Shown piece after piece: positions 33,649 to 44,246 of a stretch of DNA of 64,000 nucleotides (position 1 is the first letter of the stretch; each line of letters opens with the position of its first letter). The stretch is taken from assembly GCA_020465985.1 (NCBI GenBank), contig JAANYP010004787.1:359823-423822 (forward strand), read 5' to 3'. The position numbers and the translations under genes are program-made. A model generated the notes under the pieces. It searched no databases. It worked only from the letters and a program-made list of their open reading frames with translations, and was not told where the DNA came from. This DNA comes from Centrapalus pauciflorus (Eukaryota > Streptophyta > Magnoliopsida > Asterales > Asteraceae).

Positions 33649-34359
33649 ATGGTATCGCCGGAAACTGCTCCTCCGCCTCCCGCCACCACCAAATCAGTCG
33701 AGCCCACCTCCAGTCCCAGGATTTCCTTCTCTGCCGATTTCCTAGACGATGCAAATTTCATCTGCATTACGCCACACGATAAAGAGAAAGACAAGGAGAA
33801 AACAAGGAATGGTGGGGAGTTTGAGTTTCTTTCGAGCAACTTAGGCAGTCCGGCGACGATGCTGACTGCCGACCAGCTCTTCTTCGAAGGAAAGCTGCTA
33901 CCTTTTTGGCAGAAGCAATGTGCGGAGAAACTCAACAAAATCAGCCTAAAAACTGAAAAAGTTGACGACGTTGCAAAAGGGGAAGATCCGGTGAAAGAAG
34001 AAAACAACACCAGAATGAGTTGGTTTATCGACGAAGATCCATCTCCCAGACCACCAAAATGCACCGTTTTATGGAAGGAGCTGTTAAGGTTAAAGAAACA
34101 ACGAGCATCTTCACTTTCACCATCTTCGTCTACTTCATCCTCATCTTCATCTTCATCCACCTCCATTGATGAAGATTCAAACAAAAAAGACAAGCAGCAG
34201 GTGAAGAAGATTAAGAAGGGCTTGGAAAGAACCAGATCAGGTGGTATCAAGATTAGGCCCATGGTTAATTTGCCGGTTTACACCCAAGGACAAGTTCAAG
34301 GAAGGAGCAACTCTCTGCCTCCTCTTTTTTCCATTAGGAAAGGAATGCTAGACAGGTAA
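33649..34359 (+). CDS. Putative membrane-associated kinase regulator-like protein
   Basis: Single-exon 236-residue protein. Visible: SPRISFSADFLDDANFICITP (22-42, quoted in parts: SPRISFSADFLDD, then ANFICITP), GEFEFLSS (56-63), MLTADQLFFEGKLLPFWQ (71-88), KCTVLWKELLRLKK, a serine run, a lysine-rich stretch KKDKQQVKKIKKGLERTRS and a C-terminal RSNSLPPLFSIRKGMLDR. The FEF and ADxLFxxGxLLP blocks are those of MAKR/BKI1-like proteins; Arabidopsis proteins annotated as membrane-associated kinase regulators have the same architecture. It lacks the C-terminal BRI1-binding block of BKI1. The basic stretch could serve membrane attachment, which is inference. A DUF1645-type serine-rich protein is the alternative name. 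The ATG is the first in frame, preceded by CA repeats in the leader. Confidence 0.75.
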   Translation: MVSPETAPPPPATTKSVEPTSSPRISFSADFLDDANFICITPHDKEKDKEKTRNGGEFEFLSSNLGSPATMLTADQLFFEGKLLPFWQKQCAEKLNKISLKTEKVDDVAKGEDPVKEENNTRMSWFIDEDPSPRPPKCTVLWKELLRLKKQRASSLSPSSSTSSSSSSSSTSIDEDSNKKDKQQVKKIKKGLERTRSGGIKIRPMVNLPVYTQGQVQGRSNSLPPLFSIRKGMLDR

Positions 34360-34726
34360 ACTTGATTAATTTATTAATTAGGGACTGTATTAATTCATCT
34401 GTTTAATTAAATTTACTCTTGGAGCTGGAGTTGGAGTTTGAGTTGTAATCTTCTTATATTAATTTTTGTAAATGCTGATGAATTGTATTGCTGTTGAATG
34501 CATTCCTTTTTCTTCCATTAGACCAAAACCCAATAATACAACTTTTGTTCTATCAATTTTCATATACATAATAAATTGGTTTTTCGAATAACCCGATTTA
34601 CATCATGTATCAACTAATCAAGAAATGGAAAAAAAAAAAAAAAAAATCCAGCTTTGTGCTTCTTGGAGGAAAACTCTTGAGAAAATTTCAAATCGCATAC
34701 ATACAAATTGCAATCATCCATCAAGA
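34360..34726. other. Interval between convergent genes
   Basis: 367 bp between the end of the plus-strand kinase-regulator-like gene and the last exon of the minus-strand LRR gene; the two genes converge here. An AATAAA-like AATAAAT lies near 34568 and an A run at about 34629. The 3' UTRs of both genes probably share this stretch. Confidence 0.6.
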
Positions 34727-37700
34727 TCAAAGACCTGGTGGGTCCAATAGTGAATTACCAGGAAAAATCCTGCAATTGAAGAACAAGAAGAAAACAAACA
34801 AACATCAATCACTACCCCTCCTCCCAAATAGATAATTAAACTAATAAAAGAAATTACACTTTCAGAATTTAAAGAATTTAACATCAATCTTGGTGCTATA
34901 AACCTTATTTTACCTTAGGATCAAACCAGGTTTTGTTGTGAGGCTGCTTGGAACATGACCGGTTAAATTATTGTTTTGCAAGAATCTAGAATTAACAAAG
35001 ATACAAACAACATTATTGATCACACAAGATTATTCATGGCCAAGTAAGCAAAAACATTAAAAACAAGAACCAGAATCTAAAATATATCTGACTAGAATCC
35101 ACAAAACTAGTTTCATCGATCAGTATTCCATCATATAATAACTATTACGATAATAAAGTAACTGTAACCATCTCAAATAGATATAACGAAGGTGGTTGTG
35201 GCATGAAAAAGGGTACAAATCTATTCAAGTTATAGTTCCATCTACCTATGTCCGGTTGATCATCATGAACAAGTCTGGTCAAACTAGTACTTTTGTCCAG
35301 TGTACATCGATATTAATTAACTTGATGCAGTTGTGAGATTTGATGAGAATTGAAGTGCATAAAAAGTGAAGGTTTTAAAGCTACTCACATGGTGCTCTAA
35401 TGGCCAGATTTAATATCACACATTATAAAATATTTTACATATAATATAATGAATAAAATGTTAAAACACAACATATATGACAGATTGCAACATGACTCAT
35501 GCCCCACCATTAGAAGCAATTTAACATTCACTTCATCTGCATATTATTGTACTATGAGAGTAGGACTTACAGTTCATTCAATCTGTCAATATTTCCCAAA
35601 GACGATGGGATCGGTCCATTGAACTGATTGTCCTCCAAATGTCTGTTAAAGAAGAGAGAGGGGTTAAAAAGCATGCGAATGGGCTCCATTCTTTTGGATT
35701 TCTGTTTCTTATCATTTCCAACCATATAACTTAATGTTTGCAGTCATATAATGGGTATCAAAAAGAAGCAATTAATAACTTACATAGTTTTTAACAGCTT
35801 CAAGTTACTGAAATCAGGAATAATTCCCGACAAGCTATTGTTTCCAAGCCATCTGCCAATAGAACCAAACAGTCAATAAAAGCTTCAAACTTTATCACAG
35901 AAGTCCAAGAATTTCATATTGGAACAAATGACTTGTATAAGCATATGAGTTGCCTACATGTCACTTAATGCTGTCAAATTTGCAATGTTAGGAGAAAGAG
36001 ATCCTGAAAGGCCCATGCCCGTAAGGTTTCTGAAAAGAAAAAGAAAAGGCAAGGTATTAAAAATCAAATTCGCATCATCAAAGGTAACATATTGATATTA
36101 TTAGAAATGGTTGTCCACTCACAATCCAATGACACGAACTCGGGGTCCTCCAGAACATGTAATTCCAGTCCAAGAGTTCTCCCGGGGTAAACAAGGATCG
36201 CCATTCCAATCAAATGGTGGGTTTTGGAAACTGTTTTTCAAACTCCTCAATCCAATCACTGAAAGATGAAAATTTCAAATACAAATGTCAATAATTGTAA
36301 GTGAAAAAGATTTAATCCAAGTTGGGTGAAGGAACAAACCATCTCTGGTGTGAGTTGTTCCACCAACGCGCAGCACCTCAAAAAGTTCTCCACCGTTAAT
36401 CAGCGGACCAAGCGTAGATCCAGTAGCAGGAGTGAGTACGATCTTGGTAGGGCCAGCAAGCCTCCACTGGTTGGCAAATAAAGCAACCCCAGTCTGAGAA
36501 ACCCTTAGATCATCATAGTATGTAAGATCATTAATGGTAATGTTGAAAACTCGTGAAGTCCCAGTGTCAGCTGCAAAGTAGAGAGCAATGTAGTAGATTG
36601 AGTTCTCGAGAGGCTCAAGAGGCCATTGAACCTCCATGGGTTGTGGTCCGCTGACCGTCAACTGTGTCTCAAATACTTTTGATGGAGGGAGGTTCCAGAA
36701 ACCAGCAATGGATACGTTATTGCCTCTCGATTGTGTAGGATTATTTTCGCCATATGGCTCCCAGTAGCGATCAAATTGATCATCAGGATACCTATTACAT
36801 AAAATCTGTTCAAGTCACTAACTAAACCTTGCAAAAATCTGGGCTTCATGTTACTACATACTTACTACCAAGTCAATCCATTGAACTCTTTTATAAAATT
36901 GAAAAAAAAGAGGGGTCAGGTCGGATGATCTACCCAACCCTGACTTGCCCCTAAAGATTGTTTCATTACTTTTACGACGAATGAACAAGCAAATGCATAC
37001 ACAGTAGTTTGTGGTTCAGTCAATGCGACATACGTCCACGCACAAGAGCAAGATTATGCATTCGTGTAATCAAAACCCTGACTATAATATAAATGGGCCA
37101 AGCCTCACAAATCGGGTTTTATCCACTTCACAAGGTCGGTCGCATCCTACGGGCCACCAATTTTCAAGTCAATCTAACCAGCTCATTTTGCAACGGCTAA
37201 ATAATATAATCAGTAACATAATCACATAGAATGAATGATGTAAAAAAGATTCATCCTATTTTATGTATGCAGCTGATGAAAATTGGTTGACAGTGATACC
37301 TTATTATGGGTCCATTGTAACCAAAGGTGTGCCTTGCAATCAATCGAAGGCTAAAATTTCCAAAATCCGTCGAATTATACAACGAATCAGCCAACAATAC
37401 AACTTCCAAGGCGGATATAAAGGGGTCAGACTCCGTATACGTATTGGAAGCCAGACAGACGCTCATCGACTTCCCGACGGCAAGAAAAACCCCCTCGTAA
37501 TAAGACGCGTTTCCTTTGGCGAAATCTTCAGTCGTATTTACCACACCCCACAAAGTCCCGTCCACTATTTGATCAAACACAGGAGGTGAAACCTGATTGT
37601 TGACTCCCCCGTAGTAATACGTCGTTCGAACGAGGTATTTCCCTGTGCGATATACCGGCACGACGTAGCAAAACTTTCTCCGGCGCATGTTGTTGTGAAG

Positions 37701-37931
37701 GAGGGGAAATGATCGGACGGTGGAGAGAGTCGGGGAGAGGACGGTTTGCGTGAGGTTTCTGGAGGTACCAGTAGAAATAAAATCGGTGTCTGGAAGCCAT
37801 CGTTGACCATCAATGAAGGAACTGACGGTGGAGCCGCAATCGATGAGTATAGCCCTTGGGGGTTGAAGTTGAGAGAGAGAAAGAGGGATGAGAGAGAGGG
37901 TGAGAAGAAGAGAGAGAAAGTGGAGGAGCAT
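34727..37931 (-). CDS. Secreted malectin-like (di-glucose-binding) leucine-rich-repeat protein
   Basis: Eight exons: 37300-37931, 36340-36791, 36123-36258, 35958-36029, 35784-35852, 35571-35642, 34914-34985, 34727-34769; all introns GT-AG and all phases agree, giving about 515 residues. There is an N-terminal signal peptide (MLLHFLSLLLTLSLIPLSLS), then a malectin-like domain (ILIDCGSTV, WLPDTDF, SPPVFDQIVDGTLWGVVNTT, YPDDQFDRYWEPYGEN), WNGDPCLPRENSWTGITC, and four LRR units encoded by exons of 72, 69, 72 and 72 bp (LSGIIPDFSNLKLLKTI is typical). No transmembrane or kinase segment follows, so it should be extracellular or wall-associated. It resembles the Arabidopsis LRR proteins At1g25570/At3g05990; ligand unknown. 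The last small exon (GNSLLDPPGL) is inferred from a good donor just before an in-frame stop. Confidence 0.88.
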
Positions 37932-38476
37932 GATGAGTGAATTATGATGTTGAAAAATGGAAGATTGAGTTGCAGGATGATGAGAATGATGATGATGGAA
38001 TGGATTCGGTGATGATGGAGTTGGAGTAGAAGGAAAAAGTAAGTGGAGTTGAAAGGGTCATTTGGTTGACTGAGTAATGGAAGCAAGGAATAGAGAAAGA
38101 AGGAATGGAATCAGAAAGTTGGTGAATGGTGATGGGAAGGAATCGACTCTACGCGGGAACTAAACTATTTTTATATTTTATTATTAAACAATTATAAAAT
38201 ACACACCGGCAAATATCTTTTATCTTTTACTTTAATATATTTCTTAATTTGTTGTCACTTGTTTCCATACGGCAAATTTGTTTTTCACATTTAATTGTTG
38301 ATAAATAATGTTAAAGAAGACGAAGGAAAAAAACATAAAGGAAAGAAAAAGAAATCAAAAAATAAGTTTTTAAAAGAATACAATCTTTTGATTTCTTTGT
38401 TTCTTTCTCTTTCTTCTCATTTTTTAAGAGAAAGATTTTCATGATTTTTTTTCTTTTTAATTCATTTCTTTTCCTT
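37932..38476. other. Upstream region of the LRR gene
   Basis: Contains the 5' leader and promoter region of the minus-strand LRR gene. A TATA-like sequence (CTATTTTTATA read on plus) occurs near 38165. No other gene. Confidence 0.45.
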
Positions 38477-38486
38477 TCCTACAAGT

Positions 38487-38576
38487 TTTTTTTTGAACGA
38501 CAAACTATCCTACTCCTACTCCTAAACTACTCTTTAACCCCAAGACTTGCAATCTCCACCTACATTTGAACTTGCC
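38487..38576 (-). mobile_element. Truncated SINE-like insertion with 10-bp duplication
   Basis: A 90-bp insert flanked by TCCTACAAGT at 38477-38486 and 38577-38586. Read on the minus strand it ends GTCGTTC followed by a run of A, the same tail form as the SINE at 16449. The 5' part is missing, as is usual for truncated reverse-transcription products. Confidence 0.7.
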
Positions 38577-38586
38577 TCCTACAAGT

Positions 38587-40048
38587 GTTTAAAGAACACA
38601 ACAAGATTTTTGTTTCTTCTCACTTTCTCTTCCTTATCTTAACTTTCTCTCATTAAGTTGTGTTAAATAACACATTGTAAATTATGAAATTTGTTTTACT
38701 AATAGTAATCATCTAAACTCACTAATACCCTCTGTAAACAAGTCAAACTTTTACCCATCAACTTGAACTTGGCTTGATTGAGCTGAGTTTGAGTCCTAAA
38801 AGCCAAGTTAAAAAAACTAATGAGTCAAGCTCCGGCGTTTAGTGGCTTGTCTCTAGTTTTTATTGAGCTTTTAAAGCTCTCAAGTTATCAAGCCGAGCTG
38901 AAACTACCTAAAAGACTTGAGTTGGCTCAAAATTTATATTTTTCCAGTTGTTTACAATTAATATATTTTTTTTTAGGAACAGCAAAACATGAATAAACAC
39001 GTATTGTTCGCTTGTTCTTCCATGTATAGGCCCAAGCCCACCACCTTTTATGTTAATTGTATCACGGAACCGATTCGTGTTAAAACTATTGTAGTCCACT
39101 ACTACTAGTCCGATACGTTAAGCCCAAGTTAATAAATGAAGCTATTTTTCTTTATTTTTAGTCCATGAAGATGAAGCCCACAATGTATAAACCTTAACTT
39201 ATCACGTTTCTTTTATTTTCTTTCTCATTCAAGAGCAAGAAATTTGTTAGAGTTGAAAAATCTTTGATCAAGAGGCAAATTTAAATGCATACTAAGATTT
39301 CAGAAGTTCTCTACAAGTTTGAGATGCACTATATATTTAAATGATGTATTTTAAATTACTGATTCAATTTGAGTTTGTTTAAACATAAGATGGTAAATTA
39401 AAAACGGTAAATCAATTAATTTCATCAAATAAAGAATATAAACAACCTAATTTATCCATAAATACAAATTTCAGAAAAACCTTTGATGTAATCTAAAAGA
39501 TAAATACATTGTAAGTTGCATAAAATTATCATCAGTTGTATTAATCATTAATTTGATATAAATTTAACTTTGATATAAATTATAACATATATTAAAAGTT
39601 AGATCAATTTATTAGTATCTTACAACTAGATTTAATATCTTACAAAGACCAAACAAAAATAACGATGCAAGCAAATTCTCTGATGTTTGACAACTTTAAT
39701 TGTTTCACTATCAATCCATCATACATGGACAATGATTTGAACATGTCTTTTGAAAAAGTATTTGTAACGCAACATATTTGTAGACGTTCGTCATGCCGAA
39801 ACATAAATGAAAATAAATGACAAAATTTTATTACACAAGGTACAATAACACTCGATAATATTATTTGAAGTATTAAAATATATTTTTATTCAAAAATACA
39901 TGGCATATAATTATACATAAACCCCATTCTAGATTTTTATTTATTTACTTAAATCACATTACTTTGTGATATATTTTAAGTATTATTTTATTCAATATCT
40001 TGGCAACATTATAATAATTAAAGCAATAGTGGCTTCATATGATAGATA
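38587..40048. other. Gene-free spacer downstream of carboxylesterase 1
   Basis: AT-rich sequence with no gene I can support. The proximal 150 bp probably hold the 3' UTR of the minus-strand esterase gene. A segment near 38750-38930 (repeated TTGAGCT and CAAGTTA text) resembles a decayed repeat. Confidence 0.45.
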
Positions 40049-41035
40049 TCAAGTGAGTGTGATAAAGGAAACCACACGATTGATGAAATCCTTGGACTTT
40101 TCATTTTCAGGATTAAAGACTGGAAAACAGTGATCTTCACCATCGTATTCCACCAGCTCCACCTCCCCACCCCACCCACTCCTCTTCACACGTTCAACAT
40201 ACTCAACACCCCTATCCCGCAGCCCATCCTTCTCCGACACCACCACCAATAACCTCCCCAAACCCAAACCCAGACCCGAAACCGATACCGCATCCTCAGC
40301 CCACGGATTCACCATTGGATTATCGTCACCACCTGGTGCTCTAGGGTACGCCACCCTCCACACCTTCGACGCCAAGCTCTCCTCTCGGTTCTCTGTTGGC
40401 TCTGAACCAATGGCTTTTGATCCCCAGAAATGCGGATGCGACAGAAACCCACCTCGGATCCTCACGTCGCCTTTCAGTTTCTCTAACCCAGCACGGATCG
40501 CCATGTTATGAACAATGTTACCCCCTGCACTATCTCCGCCGATGTAAAGTCGATCGAAATCTGCAAAGTCTAGTATCCATTGATCCTTGTTTATGGGATG
40601 GGTTTGTTGATTAGAATGAGAAGAAACCCAGTTGAGAGCCACCCATGAATCTTGGTAAGCTGCTGGTAAAGGGTTTTCAGGGGCTAATCTGTATTCAACA
40701 GAAACTGCAATGAGAGATTGTGATTTGGAGACGATGGAGTTGACGTAGTTATGGAAGAGGGCACAAAAGGCTGACTCCAGGCAAAAGCCGCCTCCATGGT
40801 AGTATACCAAGATAGGGACTTTATTTTTGGTGGTTAAGGTTTGGTTAGGGAGGTAGAGTCTGGCGGAGACGTGGGGTGAGATGGTAATGTCTTTGCAGCA
40901 GACGTCGGCGGTGGGGTTGGTTTCCGGTGAAGGGTGTATATATGGGGATGAGATGAGACGTTCGACGGTGCCGTCTTTATAGGTTCGGAGGAACGGAGAA
41001 AGGTCGACAGCTATCTCTTTGGCGTTGGAAGCCAT
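40049..41035 (-). CDS. Carboxylesterase 1 (class-I CXE, alpha/beta hydrolase)
   Basis: Single-exon 328-residue esterase of the plant CXE family (related to 2-hydroxyisoflavanone dehydratase and gibberellin receptor folds). It shows the N-terminal YKDGTVERL typical of the family, the oxyanion-hole HGGGF (80-84), VEYRLAPENPLP (113-124), the nucleophile elbow GGDSAGGN with Ser169, Asp270 in SEKDGLRDRG and His302 in EDHCF, so the Ser-Asp-His triad is complete. The elbow has Ser, whereas true hydroxyisoflavanone dehydratases carry Thr there, so general esterase activity is more likely than dehydration; the substrate is unknown. No signal peptide, presumably cytosolic. Compared with the second esterase it has a glycine/leucine run GLGLGLGRLLVVV at 254-266. 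The first ATG is used and a TATA-like box lies just upstream. Confidence 0.93.
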   Translation of the reverse strand: MASNAKEIAVDLSPFLRTYKDGTVERLISSPYIHPSPETNPTADVCCKDITISPHVSARLYLPNQTLTTKNKVPILVYYHGGGFCLESAFCALFHNYVNSIVSKSQSLIAVSVEYRLAPENPLPAAYQDSWVALNWVSSHSNQQTHPINKDQWILDFADFDRLYIGGDSAGGNIVHNMAIRAGLEKLKGDVRIRGGFLSHPHFWGSKAIGSEPTENREESLASKVWRVAYPRAPGGDDNPMVNPWAEDAVSVSGLGLGLGRLLVVVSEKDGLRDRGVEYVERVKRSGWGGEVELVEYDGEDHCFPVFNPENEKSKDFINRVVSFITLT

Positions 41036-41073
41036 GGGAGTGCAGATAGGCGGGGGTGTTAAACTGTTAATCC

Positions 41074-41082
41074 GTTTTATAG
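41074..41082 (-). promoter_or_regulatory. TATA-like box of carboxylesterase 1
   Basis: CTATAAAAC on the minus strand, about 40 bp before the ATG. The leader it implies would be very short. Confidence 0.45.
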
Positions 41083-41957
41083 GAGAATTTCATTATTACA
41101 TGCTAGTTTATTAACCGTATAACACACGATAATGTTCATATATAACATTTTTAATAATTATAAATTTTAAAATAATTATGAAACTCAATAAACGGTACAA
41201 ATTATGAATATTATGAAGGAAACGTGACTCAATATTTATTTAAACATTATAAATAATAGAATGAAAAGAAATTATTAAAATAATTTACGAAACCTCCAAA
41301 TAATGAATGAAAAAGTCATTGTAAGATATTTAGTGTTGTTTATAATTAACGACAATACATAACTGTGAATTTGTGATACAATAAACCTTAATATTATTAT
41401 AATTAATTTCAATCCTTAGAAATTAGAATTTTTCATTTTGCAAGTCTCATATATCAACCATTGAAAAATGATTCTATCAAACCAAGGTTGGTGATAGAAC
41501 CCTAAAACATGATAACTAAAAATGACTTGAAATTAATTATTTAAACAAAAAAAAAAAATACAAAGTATACGTGTCAAATGCAAGTTTTATCATTTGGTAA
41601 TGTAGTTAAGTGCCAAGTGACACTCTAGTTACTTTTATTATTGAATAGATAGATCGTACATCAATTCATTCAAAATATTAAACAAAAGGTCAGGTGCATG
41701 TCAACTCAAATTATATGAAAGGGATTGTAAATAGAATTCTCATTCATGTATACTACTCCAAAATAATGAAATTTCATATCACTCGATCCATCACTTGAAC
41801 AAATAATATCATTTATATATCTTCTTCTTAATTTTGATAATACCCTATCATAAATACATAATTTATTTGTTTAATCAAAAATTTAATCTCTAAAACTTTA
41901 AGAAACCCTTCTTTTAACTAAAATTTTAATCTCTAAAATTCCTTTAACTTTAATAAT
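41083..41957. other. Gene-free spacer upstream of carboxylesterase 1
   Basis: AT-rich, no gene or clear transposon end seen; it presumably holds the distal promoter of the esterase gene. Confidence 0.45.
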
Positions 41958-41965
41958 ATCATAAA

Positions 41966-42419
41966 CAAGGTTGTCAAGATCGAGATCTTACCTAGGATCG
42001 TTTTTGTCATTGCAAGATCGGGATTGTAGGATCAGATCGGGATCCTACCGAAATTAAATATTATATATCACGGTATTGTATCATAAACAAAAGAGAGTCA
42101 TTTCCTACTCATTCTTTCAAGGCACGTATATAAGCCACTTTGATGAAAAAAGAATCACAGTCATGAGGAGTACTATATTAGTACCTTGAATTCAAAAAAT
42201 ATGTGGCTAGATAGAGGGGCCTAACGATCCTACGATCTTACTAACAAACTGTATGTAGGATCGGATCGTCATACGATCTTACGATCTTACTTACGATCGT
42301 ACGATCTTGCTTACGATCCTACCCAAAATCGATCCTACTAGCGATCCTAATCGAAATCCATTTGTAGGATCGTGGGATCGTACGATCCTACAATTTAAAT
42401 CACGATTTTGATAACCTTG
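41966..42419. mobile_element. hAT-like MITE rich in GATCCTAC repeats
   Basis: Ends CAAGGTTGTCAAGATCG and, inverted, CAAGGTTATCAAAATCG. Flanks ATCATAAA (41958-41965) and ATCATATA (42420-42427) match at 7 of 8 positions. The interior is built from many direct and inverted copies of GATCCTAC, GATCGTACG and GATCTTAC, so it can fold extensively. Confidence 0.75.
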
Positions 42420-42427
42420 ATCATATA

Positions 42428-42813
42428 TACTCATCTTTTAACTAAATTTTATTATAACATACACACCCTCCAAAACACTCATATTATCATGTACATCAAA
42501 ATCATAAATTTAATCCTTTTTTTGCTGCCAAAAGTCATATTTATACCGACGAGAGACTTGGTCTCAGTTAGGAGTGTTCAAAACCGGATATCCGAATTTT
42601 CAGATAGTGATTTTTGCTATCCAAATCTGAAATTTCGGATTCAAATATCTGATTATCCGAAAATTCATATCTTTAAATTTTTTTAACACCCCATTCCCGT
42701 TCGATACAGCAAGAAAAAGAGTTGCCAAATCCAAAAGTTAATTTCATGGTCCCAGTCTTGATTGATAGAAAGTCCAAGCTTCCTTCAATCATGAAGTTAA
42801 TTTCTAATCTGAA
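42428..42813. other. Spacer between MITE and Helitron
   Basis: No gene seen. At about 42575-42670 a run of text such as CCGGATATCCGAATTTTCAG and CGGATTCAAATATCTG resembles a degenerate inverted repeat centred on GGAT/ATCC. Confidence 0.4.
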
Positions 42814-44246
42814 CTAGGTTGTTTAACCCGCACGTTGCAGCGGGATCATAAATTATATTTTTATATTACTTTAAAATAAATAACATCAGTTAACGATTGT
42901 GATTCCCACTCGAGCATCACTCACTGTTTTCAATATAAGTTTATAAATGGAAAGAATATGTGATTGATCAATCAACTAAATAATAAAATAATTCTTACTT
43001 TAAAAATAGTTGAAACGACAAACAATTTTATGTTGGAATGTAAAAAGAAATAATGCGATCATATGATATATTCGTCATTTATATAATATAATATATCAAA
43101 CGTTATAACACAAAAGGAAAACAATTATATATTATATATGAAATAAAATAATTAGGTAGCTGCACACCTACCCGCCTAATAAAATATTCCAACGATAACA
43201 AATTTTATACCAGAATGTTTAATAAAATAATGTGATCATAATAATATAATCAAATTTTAATAAAATATAACATATCAAATGTTATCACAGAAAAAAATGT
43301 TATATATTACATACAAAGTAATAAAAAATTTAGTCGTTTACCTGCTTGCCAGCTAGCTTTACTATTCGGTGAACAGTAAAAGCGTGCAATCAATCAATCA
43401 ACTAAATAATAAAAAATCTGTCATTTTGAAATAGCTGAGACGAAATACAATTTTATGTTAAAGTGTAAATAAAAGAAAAATGATCATGATGATATATTTG
43501 AATTTTTATAAAATGTAATGCATCAAAAGTTATAACAGAAAAAAACAAATATGTATTTTGTATGAAATATAAAATATTTAGCCAGCTGCATGTCTGCTTG
43601 CTTAAAGAAAATAGTTCCGATGACAATAAATTTTATATCGGATTGTAGATAAAAAAATGCGATCATAATAACATATTCAAATTTTAATAAAATATAATAT
43701 ATCAAAAGTTATCATAGAAAAACAAAAACGTTATATGTTATATATAAAGTAATAAAATAAATCAGCTGCTTACCTGCCTGCTTGAGCTACCTGGCAGCGT
43801 GCTTCACTGTTCATTGAACAGTAACCACGCGTTTGCAAATAGATATATTGTTAATTTACTTCCATTGTCAACAAAATTTAACAATCGATCTCCGTCAAAT
43901 TAACCTTATACATATTAAAAATACTTTTCTTCAGCTTTTGAGTTTAAAAATAATTAAATTTATGATTTAAATACATGTGATATTACCCTTTATTACATGA
44001 GTTACTTTTAAAAATAAATATGTATAATATAATAATTCTAACAATAATAATTTTTGCTTGCTTAATTTTAGTTAATAAATTATTAAATTAATCATATTAG
44101 ATTTGGATAGATTTGATTTACTGTAAAATATAAAGTAAATTTAGTCAATGAAATGGCAAAGAAGAGACCGTGTGGTAAACCAAAGAAGAGCATGACATGT
44201 GACATGTTAGACTGTTAGTTACTCATTTAATAGTGTTATTATTAGA
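42814..44246 (-). mobile_element. Non-autonomous Helitron candidate with a 421-bp internal tandem repeat
   Basis: On the minus strand the 3' end has the hairpin CCCGCTGCAACGTGCGGG, then TTAAACAACCTAG|T; the 5' end reads A|TCTAATAATAACACTATT and AAATGAGTAACT, resembling the 5' end of the Helitron at 15569. Inside, a two-part unit (marked by ACAATTTTATGTT at about 43022 and 43448, and by AAATTTTATA at about 43200 and 43620) is duplicated in tandem with a period of about 421 bp. Confidence 0.65.

Noticed and set aside
33573..34262. 229-residue minus-strand open frame
   Set aside because: Antisense to the kinase-regulator-like gene; the serine and glutamate runs are reverse complements of its low-complexity codons.
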